Shown here piece by piece: positions 22,501 to 37,500 of a stretch of DNA of 64,000 bases. The notes under the pieces were generated by a model, which had not been told where the DNA came from, searched no databases, and saw only the letters and a program-made list of their open reading frames with translations. The DNA comes from Fasciola hepatica (Eukaryota; Platyhelminthes; Trematoda; Plagiorchiida; Fasciolidae). The translations under genes and the position numbers were made by a program. Where the stretch lies: contig CANUEZ040000071.1 of NCBI GenBank assembly GCA_948099385.1, positions 1,674,001 to 1,738,000 on the forward strand. The letters are read 5' to 3'. Numbering within the stretch: the first letter of the stretch is position 1; every line of letters begins with the position of its first letter.

Positions 22501-25500
22501 GGTCACCAATATGCTAGGCACAGTGTTTAATTGATAAGCCCAAATTAGATTGTCAAGCTTTTTCCCCACAGAATGTCGTCGACTGTTATGCGATAATTTG
22601 AGGTGTCCGTTTGAAGCAATGCTATGAGATCAGCCGAATGGCATAAATGTAATGGTATAAAGTAATTATCAGACAACATCCAAATAATGTGATAACTATG
22701 AACACATAAAACCTCTCGTTACACGAAGGACACCATGCCCAGCTGGATACGCAACTGAGAACCCTGGGTCTCCATTGTTTAATTCATGAGAACAGAGAAA
22801 AAAGGTGGTGATAAGCATGCATTTCGTTTATTGTTGTCAATGGTGATTCTGAATCGTCAATACATGCATGACGTAACAGGGGCGAAGCAGAACTGCTTGG
22901 TAGGTTAGATTGAAGGCTCGTACGGTGGAACAGAGGGAGGATTGTTGGAGGCAGAAGAATATTTCTTATCAACGTTTTGTTTGCTCACAGTGCTGATTGA
23001 CTTCCTCTGATAACCACTGACTCCCTGAACGCCGATAAATTCACTTTAGGTTGCACTGTCTTACGCTGACAGTTCAGGTATGACCTGCTTCGCGACCCGA
23101 TGCAATTAGGTGTCCACCAAAGTTTGACACAAAGGCATTTTTACGAACAAACCAGTATGATTTGGCTTTCCTTTCAGTATAAAACGAATAGTTTCTGTAA
23201 ACGAAAGAATATGATCTTCGATTAGTTCAACAAAGACACGCATGGAAATTATACGAATAAATTAAATCATATCCAAAATATATCTCACAGGGAGTTTTCT
23301 CTGTAAAAAATGACTTAACAGTGTCTGAAATGCTTGCATTATGTTATGTATCATGCATTCGAAACGTTCACATGATCACTGGAACCCATGGAAGCACTGT
23401 ATAGCTGTTTTGTTCTTATTAGTTGTCTTCAGAAGTGTGCTCATACTGAGCCCTCAAAGGAACACGAACTCCGGGATGAACGATTGTGAGTCGAAAACCT
23501 AACGACCAGGCTAAACGAGATGACTCCTAACGGTTAGCTGAACTTATACATCACGGTTCATAGCGCCCTGAAATACTACCCAGTGTGGCCTGGAACTAGC
23601 CAGCTTAATCGGATGAATTGGTAACGGAATCTTCGATTTGATTTTAAATATTCTCGAGTTAAACACGTTTTTGCTAAATTACTTCGGCATCACTTACAAA
23701 ATGCAATATAAGGGAGAGGGGGATTATACTAGTAGAGTCAACTGGATTGGAAGCACTCAAGGTTCATTCTAATTCACGATGGGCAGTAGCAAGTGCAAAT
23801 GCTGGCAACTCACGACCAACTTTAACTCAGGTATCGATTTTCGTCACCGTGGTTATTGATTTTCTATTTTTTCCATCATTATCGAGGTCGTGTTCTATAC
23901 CGACAAGTTGCTAGGTGCCGAAAATGAGCTTGTCTGCTATCTAATGTTTTTTTTCTTGACTTAGGTCAATAATACAAGTCGATGAGAGCCATTCTGAGTA
24001 GGACCGTCACTGTTGCTTTGTCTCTGCATGTTAATATGAGACGAAAATAGCTGAAGCTGAGAGCCTCTCTGGCTTAGTTGAAAGATTCTCTAAATGCAAT
24101 CTTTGTCAACTTTTTCACAGTGGATAGTTACTTGAATGGTGAGTATTTGTTATTTATATGGCATGTATTCTGATTTTTCATAACTTCCTCAACCATGTAG
24201 AAATAAACTGAAGCAGCCAAAAGAGGTTATCACATTTTCAAATCAGGTATGAAAAATAAAAGTACTTGTGCCCGCTCTGTCATCCACTGAGGGACGTGAG
24301 AAACACGAAAGAACTAAACAGTTGAGAGTTTATATAGTGAATCGAGATGCTGGTTGGATCGATTAAATACGTGATTGATTGTTCACATAAACCTGGAAAG
24401 CGTTAGTGACGGAATAAGCGGCTGCGATAATCTGGCGATCTCACTGAACACGCTCGTATCTTTTACTGAACACGTGATGTGCTTCATGCGTCCTCTCTTT
24501 GATCGATGCAATTTATCATCTCATCGATTGATTTGATATATTTCTTCTCTTGCAGAAAGGGGTAAGCTGGCTGGATCCGATTTTCTTACTCCTAAGTTGA
24601 CACTCTCGTCATGCCGAAATCACAGTCCCCTTGGTTCCATTAAATTGAATAGAAAGCATTGGTAATATAACTTGTGAATAGCAAAATTAAAGAGGAATTA
24701 ACTGGGGAAATATACATATGCGAGCATACTGGCCGATCCAAGTGCATGTGACTAGATTTGATTTTTCCCGCAAGCAGCACAGCGTAGCACAGCTGCCAGT
24801 GATAAAGATATTGGCAGATGAACAGCAAATTAGGAAAGCCGTACCGTATAATCAGGTTGCGCAGATGCTTTACGCAGTCGAAGTGGAAGATGCAGTTTCT
24901 TCACACAATACGAATAACTGACTGAAGAATGAAATCAACCCTGATTATCCTTGGAGTAAACTAGGCATTTGGTAACTGAAGCCAGACCATTGAGAGCTTT
25001 TGGGAAGAAATTATGCTTCGATGAGCATTATTTTTGATGCACTATTACCGTTGTCTTCCAACAAAAACACATTGTCGGTGAATCATGATGGAGAATACCT
25101 GACGGCTCTCCTCAACCAATGAAGATTTTCCTTGGAAATTAATTTGTTTTCGTGTCAAGTCGGAGAAAATGCCTGAGTGTACGACTATTTCAGATACGAA
25201 CTCTGTGTTGATAAGATTGTCAGTGTGTCTTGCAACATCTCCAAAAGCTCAAAAAAAAGGTGATCGAAGAACCACGACAGAAGAAAATGGAGGTCACTAA
25301 TTTGGATTACGATTATATTGTGAGGAAATAGATGGAAAACTTATAGTTACTTCAAAACGTGCAACTTTACGGTCTGTCAGTTAAAATAATCAGGAAGAAA
25401 CTCAATATATAAGAGACTCAAACTACAACTTGATGCTCTCAGTGCCTCCATCACAATTTCACACAAATCACAACTGGACGGTGGGGGAAGTGGGAGTAGG

Positions 25501-28500
25501 GGGGGGGTGAAGAATTCTGTCAAAGCTTAGACCAAAACTGTTCAGATTCCTTCTGTATGGTCCGAAACTGGAATTGGTCCAGCCATCAGTAACTAACTAT
25601 GATATAATCTGTGTAAGACAGCAAGTGTGTTGTACAGTTTTCATCAACTACATCTGAGCATTTCGATGAATTTGAGAAGCTTATCTGTTCTCTTGGAGAT
25701 CAAGTGTGGTTCCTTTGCCGAAACTACTGGTGACTTATTCGGTCTCACAGCCCCGTGTTGTCATTTTTAGTTGGTTGAATTGTTAGGGGAAAACTTGATT
25801 GCGACTAACCATTCGCCATTATTAAAAAAGTTACAATTCGAGCTCAAAATGAAGCTACAAGTTTTGAACAGAATCGGATAGTCTAGTGGTTGTTACCTCG
25901 TAGCGTGTACGGCTGCTTCGGCGGGGTTCAACCGGCGGATGGAATTCCATAAATAAACAAACAAAATAGCAATAATGAGCGTTTAAACTACGTGATGAAT
26001 CATATAATACACATTCTGATTCCCTATTACTCGTAATCAAAAAAATAATACTAATAAATTCCGAAGTTCATCAACGCAAAAGGGTTTCGAAACCAAAGCA
26101 GTAACAATGCCTGAAACGCATACAGGCGTTTCAATCAGAAGCGTCCGAACAAAATACACTTATAATTATGCACATGTCAACTTTTCTACCAAATGCTTTC
26201 TTTCCAATCAAGTAATTCACTGAGAAATAGTCATTTAGATCACCACTCTGACGCATGATAATCGTTTTTTAGTTTACGCAAAAGGTTTTCCGCTGTTATT
26301 TGAATAAAACATGTAAAGAAAGTGGCAGGTTCAGGAACTATTATGCACGAACACCTGCAGTACATAAAGCGGTTATAAGCCATATTCGCTTTTAACACAA
26401 ACTGTGTGCACAAACAATATCAACCTATGGGCTCGTTTGGGGTAAGTGCATGAAAGTGAACAGTAAATATACTGAATCGATAGAGCAAATAATAGTGAAA
26501 TTCTGTGGATTGCAGAAGTCAGTTAACTCATCCATCCAAAGAATAAGCTGATCACGTACCCTCGCGTACTTAGGTTTTTATTCTCAAAGATGTTTAACAA
26601 CCTGGTCTTTACCACCACTAAGCTGTCGACTTAGTCACACGTATCACATTCTCCAGTACGACAAAAGCCTACTTGTGTACAAGCAGATCTTTAATATAGG
26701 CGAAATAGTATTTACAGTTGCTTTCAAATCAAGTGAGCAAAACTGGTATAATTGTCTGCGCCCGAAAAGATGAAGAATCACGAGACAAACACACCAACCA
26801 AAACATCCGTTGTGATTCTGTTAATTGGGGAGAGTGAAGCATAACACTCGCTCAGAAACGAACTGAGGCTAATGGGAAGACATATCGAACTTAATTCGAA
26901 TGGTTTTGCAGTTGAATCGACCTGTGGATTACAAGGGTCTTTTTGACGTTTCCACAGTCCGTCAAACTTCTTCGCAAACAATCCATACTGGCTGACGGGA
27001 TCCGACTGATTCATTAACAAATCAAGACAAGGGTAATTACATTGTAATTTCACCGGTAGATAACGTAAGGAATCCTAATAAGGGTGAAAAATAAGCGATT
27101 CATTTATAAGTGTCAAAACCTATGGGTGTAGTCTAACTGATAACGTGATGGGACATACACCGGAATTGAGCTTTAGTGAGGTTCACTTAAGGTTTGGACA
27201 GTAGAATAAGTTAAATATGGATTGCCTTAGCGTTCGCTAATACCTATGTGAAAGTTGATGAAATTTAAATGGTTAGCACGAAAAACAACCACTGGCATTC
27301 TTGTTTTTAGACGGACAGTTGAGACATGCATTGAGTGAGTCAGTTTCGTTCCATCATTCCCAATGACTTAATGGTACTTTAGAGCTTTTTTACTGTATTT
27401 CCTGCGCTCCATGCCCCAAGGACACATTTATCTTATTTTGTTCCATGGAATAATCAGGGGGAATTGCGAGCACCATTTTGAAGGAATCCGTACGATTGAG
27501 CCTCGAGTTCAGGTTGCCATTGCAACAAGATCAGCTTCGATTTGCTGTTTGTTTGTTCATATGTGACTTCAACAGTTCTCTATGCGTAGAATAATACCTA
27601 GAATCGATCGAGTTTTACTAACTTGAGGTAATGACTGATGTCTTGATGGTAGTACACAAGCAACACATGAACTCAACGATCCATTCTCATTCCTGTTATG
27701 TGCCTTATACTAAAAGAAATTGGGTGGAAAAATAAGTTTCACAGAAGCAAGATTTACTCAGGGAAAGGCCGGAGTGCGTGCCAGTTGCAAATTTACATAC
27801 TGTTCTCTGTTAGTGATCGTTGTAAGAATAGGCTGATTTTCCCGTGTCATCCAAGAAAAACCCTTAAATTTTCACGTTCAAATAAAGATCAGCCGGTTCG
27901 AAATTTTGGAATTATAGTTGGAAAAGGTACAGTTCTTAACCTGAAAGTGTTAACTCACAGACACAAACGTATTCCGATTGTCCGGGTAGTTGCTCTTCTG
28001 CGCATAGGGTTTGGCCCATTTTGAATAAATTGGTCGTATTTTCAATCCAGCCACTTCGCACAGGGAACGGTATACGTGGGTAATACAATTTAGATATGAT
28101 AATTATCTAGAGAATAATAAAATCATAAAACCAGTAAAGGAATAAATTTTCATGAAGATGAACACAATGAAGGGACGGAACATCTAAATCAGGCTCACAA
28201 ATACCACGCAATATGTTGTCATTCGTAATCATCGACCCTATTTGAACCATTACTGAAATAACTGGATACCTCATCAGTACCTAATCGCGGACTTCAAGCT
28301 AAGCGGATGAAGTCAATAGCAACTTAATGCATTCAGTTATAGCCTTGTTCTGCGTTGGCTTACTACCAAGATTTCTCTGCATCCGATACATCTTAGTTTA
28401 TTGGTGCACAATGGAATCTATTTGATTCTGAGTCACTGAGAACGAAACCAACTGGCCTAACTGGTATCTGACAATATCTCTTATAACGGGTTGATGATAC

Positions 28501-31500
28501 AGCCTATCACCGTAAGACGATATTTCTTTCTTATCATACTGATCCACGCCATCGAACCTGTCACTCGTGATTTCGTGGGAGTGAATTCTAGACCTCGATC
28601 TCTGACAACGTCTGCTTGTGCCTTACATGGCTCACCTTGATAGCAGTGGCCCACTAATCGAGTGAAGCTGCCTGATGGAAGCAAATCAAGCAATAACCCC
28701 CGGGTAGTTCATTTAGATAATTATGAGCAGAGACCAAAGACAAACGACCACTTATGTGTTCTGTGACCGTGACCACACTGAACAGCCTCACCATACGCTG
28801 GAAAACACCTTCATCCTTTGACAGGCAAACAGTCGCTAATCAGAACAGATTATGTTGAATAGAATCAGATATGACAATTAGGATTCCCCGGAATACATAG
28901 TTTGACAATTCTTGGTTTTGATCCCCGAGGTTTCTGTCGGCCAACTGGGTGAGGCTACAGTGCTGTGTGGTCGTGTACCATCCTGCTGGAATACGATAAG
29001 TGGACGAGATTAATGAAGTCAGAATGTTGAGACAGTCACCTGGTATCCCTTCCATCTTACTGACGTTGTGGTTGGATTCACAGAAGCCACTACTAGTCAA
29101 ACGAGAACCGTGAATAGTGAATCGTAAATTCTATTTCGGATCATTTTATCAAATGCTTTATTATTAAACGAAGATGAATGTATTCTCCAAACTTCCATGC
29201 TGGCGGCTTTTCACATTTTTCTTCTTCTTTGTTAGAATGCTCACATCAGATCCGAAATAAACGCCATATTCACAAAAAAGACCAGTCGTACAATCACTGA
29301 GCCTAATCAGTTAGCAAACTCCTCAGTTTCGCAAAGTGGTCCCATGCGGTAGAAGTTTGTGAGCTTTCAGGTCTTTTGTAAGCTTTCATTACCTAATAAA
29401 CGTGTACCACTCTCGTTGTACAAAACGCGGAGGCCCTACCAGTTGATTCGGATGTCCCAGATAAACTGGCTCACATGATCCTTTCAAACTGAGACCGGTT
29501 AAACAAAAAAAGAATTCATTATCAGGGTATTGTGCAGGTAGTACTGCTCTGACTTGGTGGAAAATCAAATGAATGAAACCATAGGGATTTGGCTGGACAC
29601 GACATTACATTATATAAAACGGCACAAACCACACTGCTCTGTTTTAGTTGTTGAATTACTTTTCGTTTCTATGAGTGGATCTAAAATTTCCTGTCCCAAT
29701 CATCGGTGTAAGTACTTACCAGAGGACAACTCCAAAGCATTTCACAATGTGGCAGCAATCACTTTCTGTGTGAACTATTGAAGTGATGGGCCAGTCAGTC
29801 GTTGTGCTCAGCCTATCATCCAACGAAAACATCCCACACAAATAATATACTCACTGGTGATGATGAATTGTAAAACCACTCAGGTTCTTTGTTGGAAAAT
29901 TGTTGCATCATGCTTTAATCAGTCATCGTCGTCCTTTATTGTTTCAGTTACCCAAAAAAGTGCGTATTCGCTTGGACTTAACGAGGGTAAGTTCTAAGTA
30001 GGTTTCAGTAGAAGCGAATGCAAGGATATCTTTGCACTCGTTCTACCCCGTAATCCTGTCCGCCTGGCATTTTTGTCTCGTTTTTAAAATCCTTCACCTC
30101 CTTATTTACTTCCTTTCACCAAGTAATAACGGAACAATATTTCGGGAATGGGATCGTGACGAATTGGCCAACCCCATTTGAAGTGAGCATCGGTGGAAGC
30201 AGTATTCGAAATCGGGACAGAAGAGTCAAGTGTCTGCTACAGTGTCCGGTTTATTATCATGGGTTGATGGCACATGCAGTCGCATGTAGTGGTGCGAATG
30301 ATGTACAAAACATTTCGCGGATGAGTACGAGAAAACTATCCGTTGGTTATTTTTGTTTTTTGTAATATGTACACTCCGAAATGAGCTGGGAAACCTGAAA
30401 CTGAATACTTATAACAAACGGATAATAAAATAGCAGGTTTTGAACTCATTTACCGAAATGCCATGGTATCGCTGAAAGTTGCTCCATGGGTTGACAGAAT
30501 GCCTGTCGCAAACTCAGATGTTAACAGTTTCCTGGCGAAATATCCCAGTTTGTTTAGGGCAGTATCGTGCCAATTCCAAGTAGACAACACAGCATACGAC
30601 TGCGTTCCATTGCAACTCCATTCAGCATACACCAAACCCGACCAATATCATCTCTTAAAGGAAAGGCGGTTGCTAAAGCACTTCAGGAAATGCTCGAGAA
30701 CGATTTAGTTGAGCCAGTGCAATGCTCTGAGGGGCTTTGTCCTTTGATTTAGGTTCTCAAGAAAGATGGATCTGTACTGGTCTGTTCTGATTTACTCATG
30801 CTAAACAAACATGTCATAGTAGACGAATTTCCGTTGCCAACTGCAGACGAACTAATCATAAGGTTAGTCGGTGCTAAGATATTTACGAAGTCGGATGTGC
30901 GAAGTGCCTACTTTCACATGCCACTCACAACTGATTCAAGACCTTTAACGGCTTTCCTAACTGAGGATGGACTCATCCAATACAAAGTACTTCGTATGAG
31001 GCTGGCTAGTGCACCAGAAGCCTAGCAAAAGTTTATGGCACTCGCATTCGCCTATCTGAAAGGTTGCGTAGTTTACATGGATGGTTTTTGCTTCTTTGAC
31101 AAATCTTCCGAAGAGCACTTGTCTAACCTAAAAACCGTGTTGCTTCGGTTCAGTGAACTAAATTTGCTTTCACATTGACGGAAGTGCCAATTTGCTGTAC
31201 CAGAAATTGAGTTTCTCTGTCATGTCATTTCATCGGCTGGGGTGAAACCTAATGAGAAGAATACACGTGCCATCGGCGAATACCAGAATCCAGTAACAGT
31301 TGAACAAGCAAAACACTTTTAAGGTATGTGTACTTACTACCCACGGAATTGAAAAACTTTGCAACCATTTCGGAACCAATAAGTAAATCGACACGAAATG
31401 GACAAAAAAGTGTTTGGAATACTGAACGAGAGTGTGCTTATAAGTCCATTCGTCAACTGGCTGTTTCAACTCCCACGGTAGCTATTTTTGACGAGACCTG

Positions 31501-34500
31501 CCCCAGGTACGTTTTTAGAGACGCTTTGGACGCTGGGATTGGAGCTGTGTTATCGCAGTTACAAAATGGTATGGAGAAAGTAGTTGCTTATGCTTCACGG
31601 TCTCTATCTGCCACCGAGCGAAATTACTCTACCGGTGAGAAGGAGGCTCTCGCATGTGTTTCGGCATGCGAAAAGAGGCACCTCTACCTCTTTGGAAAGC
31701 CTTTTGTTTTGCGTACTGATCACGCCTCTTTGACCACCCTACTTTGTCGCCGAAGCAAAGGTCAACGTCCCCTACGCCTCAGCCGCTGGCAAGCACGACT
31801 ATTAAATTATGATTTTGACTTCGTCTGTGTAGGCAGACAAAACAACCAAGTAGCTGACGCACTTTGTCGTCTTCCTTTGGATAATGCAGATGAGGGCGAC
31901 GATCTGGGGGAGGTCAAAATGGTTGCGTTTCTCAGTGGTTTAAATCCCGAAACGATTACGCTTATAGACTTTAAGGAACACACGGATTGATTATGTTTGA
32001 TTATGTTTCCACTGAAAGACCAAAGAGACAACAACTACAACCCGAATGGGTAACACTTCATTCTGTCAAAGATGAGCTTTCAGTAGTTAATAAGTGTGCC
32101 ACGAGAGGTCATCGTCTTGTAATACCGGAAAGTTTAGTTCCTGCTGTTATATAAGCTGGGCACGAGGAGCACCCTGGTATCGTGAGAAAGGTTTGCATAC
32201 GTGAATACTGCTGGCGGCCACGATTCAACTCCAGTGTTGAGGCTTCAGTAAGAGAACGTGCAGTTTGTCAGCATTCCAAAGCCACTGAATGCTTCTATTC
32301 AACCCACTGAGTATCCAGTGAAACCTTGGGCAAAAATGGTAATTAATATCATGGGACATTTTGGAAAGGCCCCTTATCACCAGCTGGAAGTTCTCGTTGA
32401 CACATGTTTCCGCTCCACGTGGCCAAAGGCTATTCTATGCCGCGAAATTACACTTTTCATAGTTCTGCGATGGCTGCAACATCTTTTTGCGAGGTTTGGT
32501 CTACCTGGCGAGATAGTCACTGACAAAAGTCCTCAATGTTGCAGCTACGAATTCGGAAATTACCTCACTCAGAATGGTATTCATGGTGTGCGCACTGTTC
32601 CGTACAATCCTGAAGCAAATGGCATTGTGGAATGCCAACATCGCACATTGAAAGAAATCAGTCAAACTATAGCCATTGGAGGGGAGAAGTGGGAGATATC
32701 CGTTACTGCTGCACTGGCTCCTTTCAGAACTACACCGCATCCTGCTGCCTTAAAGACCTTTTCATATTTGGTGTTCGGCAGACAAATACGAAAGTGATTG
32801 GACGTGGCGCGACTGGAGTACAGTGATCAGAAACCCGAAGAAGAAGGGAGAAGAGTCAATTACCAAAATGAATACAGGCGATATGGTCAAACAGTTGGAC
32901 CCGGAACTTTTGTCAAACTTTGCAAGCTTCAAGTTCGCAAAGGAGAGAACATGCTGTCTTCCCCAATAAAAGTTGAAATCGTTCAATCTCCCGGTACATA
33001 CTTACTGGAGGACAGCACTAAGGTAAACAATGGTCGACTTTATACAACACTTTGTCGGAGAAGACCGCCAAAGACACTTTCGTCGAGTATTACATCCTCT
33101 TCACGCATATCGGCAGTAAACAGCGTGGGGCTCCGAAGATCCATCCGGGAAAGATTTTCCGGTAAGCGTTACATTTAGCTGAAACAAATAAGGGGAAGTG
33201 GTGTTGTGTTCGGTCTGAACAGGCACTTGCTCAGACAGACTATCGATAGATTCATACAATCAAATTATGCTTTAGCTGGCTCTAACTATGTACTGCCTAC
33301 GTTGGTGGTTTGCTTAATTCTGAACACAACACTAATTTACTATTTTGATTCATTGGTACTAATTTATGATGCATAATGTCGCCTAACTAAAAGCATGAAC
33401 CACTACACGTATCCATTATGAACAAGAGGAAAAAGTATGTATTACTTCTACACGAGCAATCGCTGCTCTCGAGACGACAGCGTCTTTTGTTTGTGGAAGC
33501 CCCACATCGGAAACTCGATAGAACCAAAAATATATCCTCCTCAGAATTCCATGGTGGACAGCTAGTCAATGGCCGTAATACTGCACTACTACATTACGAT
33601 GTGATCCAAAATACCTAAGCAGATAATGTTTTGCTGAGAATAAGTTCATCCACAAAATTCATAAATGAAATAGTCCTACTGGTATCTGGCAGAGAAGAAG
33701 GTGGTTTGAATGTGGCCATGTCACTTTCCATTTTGAGCAAGATTTGTATTTGATTTCAAGAAGGAGTAAAACGACTATGCTTAGCAATCCATCCATCCAG
33801 TTGTTTGTTACTAATGGATTTCTCACAATGTACCTACCTACGACAGAGAAGTCTTTCTCAAGTTTTATGATTTTGGCATCACTCAACAGGATCTCGTTTA
33901 TAAGAATGATTTTATGACAAAATAATTCACAGGAAATCAAATACATACGAGTCATTATGCAATAGTTTTCACATTCACCTTGCAAGCTGGAGTTTCTACG
34001 GACGGTATCCAAGAGTATTTGATGAATAATAGAAAAGCCTGGAAAGTTTCACCACCAAGTCTGCTAACATCTCTGGCAGAATAAGATCCGTTATAATCCT
34101 AATTTTCGAATGACACTTAGTGTTATTTACTTTACTGAAGATAATACTGTAGACTACTTTTCTCACACAATATTGATTTATCTACTAATCACTGACAGGA
34201 GATGCCTAAGAGGAATTACCTGTGAGACCTGTTATTCTCAGTCACGAAGAGTTCACGGATTTCCTTTGGTAATATGGATTATCTGAACTGAACTACATCT
34301 TGGGTAGTTCTTTCATACGTGTATTCCCGTTCAAGACTGTGAAGGAATATCATGCAATAGAGCAACAATTTTCCCATCGAGTTGATGGAATATTTCCATT
34401 TTTATCATCGCTCATGGAAGACGATTATTTGTCCTTCATCTGCCCTCTGCAACAATATAGCATTGGAAAACATTTTCAGATACAGTACGTTTATTATTTT

Positions 34501-37500
34501 TTCCAAAGTCTCATATCACTATCTAAATATAATGGTTTCTGATGCGACATTGACCCTACATGGAGCTTCCGGTGAATAAATATGCCACAACCCAAGGGTC
34601 TTGATACTACCCTAGGGCGTAGTGGTTCATTTAATTCTGTTGTGAATACAGCTATGTGCAAAGAATAGTTGTGAATATGGTCGCTGATGTCGGTCACAGC
34701 AATACAACTTCATGCAGTATACATGGATCCTGATGGTGACTTTTCCTGAACATGTTCATATATTTCATTTTGACTACTGCCGTCCAGGGTGGTAGTTGTT
34801 TCTTGATAGCTAAATATTATGGGGATTATCCACAAGGCTGTTTTGTATAGCAAATCAATTTCACTTACATTTGTCGACATATTTTAAGTCTGCCGTTCAC
34901 ACTGACGTAGTAAAGAGCACCACTTTTGCTGTGTGTTATACAGACACCGAATATGTTGCACATTTACTCCTCCACAGTGTGATCTAAAGCTGCATGTCTA
35001 ATCTCAACTATCAAGTATTATATGTAAATACCGGTGTGGATCGCTGCCCAGTGTTGCGCGATTTTTGGAAGTAAGCATGCTAATATTCTGTTATTGACAG
35101 TGTTTAGTAAGGCTTTGGGCTAGTTGGCTAACGTCTCGATAAACACGTCAAGCTCACCTCAACGATGATCGTGCTTTGCACCTGTTGTGTTCAGAAGTGA
35201 ACAGATTAGAAAGAGATAAGCATTGTACTATGGAGCATGGAACAATCAACCGTCCACGAGCTACCGTGCACAGAATTTTGAATCAGTCAACAGGCCAATG
35301 TCTCATCGATCCAATAGCACGTGAAGCCACACAACCTCATCTCTCTCTTCTCGATGAGGGAGCACAAAGTACGTTTCCTGATGACGCAACCACGGTAAAC
35401 GTTATATCACACATGGAGCTATTTACTTGTGATTGATAAATATGGGCGAAGCAAAGCGTGACGTCGCACGTGCGAGTGCAAGGCGAACGTGGTTGGAATG
35501 AAAATCATGAACGGAAGCCAGTACCATATGTTGGCATCACAACATCGTTCCCCTTTTTTTCTTAGGAAAAAAACACTCAGAATTTGTACACAATATGTGA
35601 AGCAAGAAAAAGTGCAAATATGGGCTTAGACAGGAATGACAAACAATTACATTTATGGTATGAGTGATTGCATGGTAAGAAGCAAAGCCCCTATTTCCGA
35701 AACAGGTGGAATAAATGAAAACTATCGATAGGTCTTACAATTCGAAAGGAGTTATAAACGTGAGGTCTGTAAACAAATGAAGTGCATGTAGGATGTGGGT
35801 TGATTCTTGTAATTCTAAACACTATTCAATGCTTTATTGAGAATAATAGTTTGGTCCCGTGAACAAACCACTGGATATCTCCGAAGATCAGTATATGCAA
35901 CCTTTCCGTACAGAATATCATAACCAAATGCAGTGTCTGTATAAAAGCTTTCGGCCTGAAATGGCATTTTTTTAATGTTAGCACTTCAACACATGTTTTT
36001 ATGTGGAAAAATTTCAGAAAATGACATTTTACTTGATGGTAAGTAGACAAATCATGTTGGTATCAACTGTATTCCAGTCATTGCCAAATAAACCAAACAG
36101 AATAAGTTTATATGTTATCTACAAAAATGCAAGCAGTTCTATCATCTGAATTAATATGATTTCCCAGGGGAATTAACTCAGCAGAGGGGTAAGTTCTTTT
36201 AATAAGTTACACCAGCGGCAATTTCAAAAGATTATTCATGGTTCTAATATATGTTTTCAAGGGGTAACGTAATATGACGACTGCTCACCTTGATATGGAA
36301 TAAAACTGAAAACACATGCCTTCATTGGTGGGCCATTTGAAATGTTTCGAGATCCGATGGTAACCAATCAGCATGCGAAATTACACATTTACTCACCGAA
36401 GTGCAACCGAAACGAGTCTAATTTGTGTTTAGGCTTGACAACGGATAAAACCAGTAGAGATAAATTGCGTGAGCGCCAGACGGTTCATCATGCTTTCTCA
36501 ATAGTTTGTGTTTACTTTCGACTGGAAATCAGACTTCACATGAAAGTGTGCACTTTCTGGGCATACCGTTGGTGGATGATCGACGCAGAAATGTCTCAGA
36601 TTCTTATGAAGTAGTGCCATGGGGGGAAGTAGTGCACAGTGAAGACGGCGGCTTTAAACTTAGTCGCTTAAATTAAAGCACTATGGCCCTTCCGCTCCTG
36701 TGGCATCTTTTTGTCCATTAAGAGTGATAAAACGATGTTCTAAAACGGGACCACTTAGTGTGATATCTACCACGCTTTTGGCATTAGACACGCCTGTGCA
36801 GCGCCTCGTGGTGCAAATCAGTCTGACGTAAAACAGTGCTGCTGGATAGATGTTCGTGAAGATTTGTCAGTGTTCATATGTCCGGAGACACGTTTCCCAA
36901 TACTGGTGTGTGGTGACGTGATATCAACGTGATATCTCATATGAGCACGTTTCCTTAAGAATCAAGAGTACAGCAGTCGTAAAATGTCATACCATGATGG
37001 ACAACAATCGGCCACATAGTAATATAATATAACATAATAATAATCATAATAATAATAATAATCATAATAATCATAATCATAATCGTCCAGCTCCACAGCG
37101 ATAACCATGCAAAATGAAGTGTTTCATTTTTAGGTTTGGAAATCCATCACCTTCTTCAGTTGATAAGTTAGAAAATATTGCCTCTTCTGGTAGGACCAGT
37201 GTTCTTTCCCAGGAGGTGTACCGGTGAGAAAACAACACAAAAGATTCAATACGTTCAATTATATCATCTTCTATGTGAACTTTCAAAAGCAAATGGTCAA
37301 TGAGGGTACAATCCCGTTATGAGTGGGGGCTTCTTTCACTGAAAATGACGAATTACCTAACACTATAAAATGGTCCAAAATCAACCGCTTGTCCGGTTGT
37401 ACTGTATCATCCGACAACCAGACAAATGATTTTGTTGAGGTAGCCATTTGACTCATCTTTTCAATTATTCTTTAAACGGCTAACTGGGGAAGTCTGCCAA

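Larger units (their letters stand above)
20201..24120. other. MEG intron with small repeats
   Basis: Holds the dispersed repeat at 20872-20970. Good acceptors at 22571, 23179 and 23421 are followed by stops in phase 1 or by no donor, so they are not counted as exons. No coding similarity seen. Confidence 0.4.
24562..29647. other. MEG intron
   Basis: Holds a SINE (25873) and a G-rich run (25483). Longer frames at 26778-27053 (minus) and 27698-28024 (plus) match nothing I know and have no splice support. Confidence 0.4.
30463..33331 (+). mobile_element. Ty3/gypsy retrotransposon copy D, 5'-truncated, with 3' LTR
   Basis: Plus-strand element of a lineage distinct from A, B and C. It starts within RT, continues through RNase H, integrase and a GPF-type C-terminus, and ends with a stop codon, a polypurine tract and a short LTR. 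Gag, protease and 5' LTR are missing. It sits in a MEG intron in the same orientation as the gene. Confidence 0.88.

Noticed and set aside
23180..23198. Strong acceptor followed by GTAAAC after 19 nt
   Set aside because: Not a multiple of three and a TAA occurs at once in phase 1.
28504..28512. 9-nt interval before GTAAGA
   Set aside because: Acceptor lacks a pyrimidine tract.
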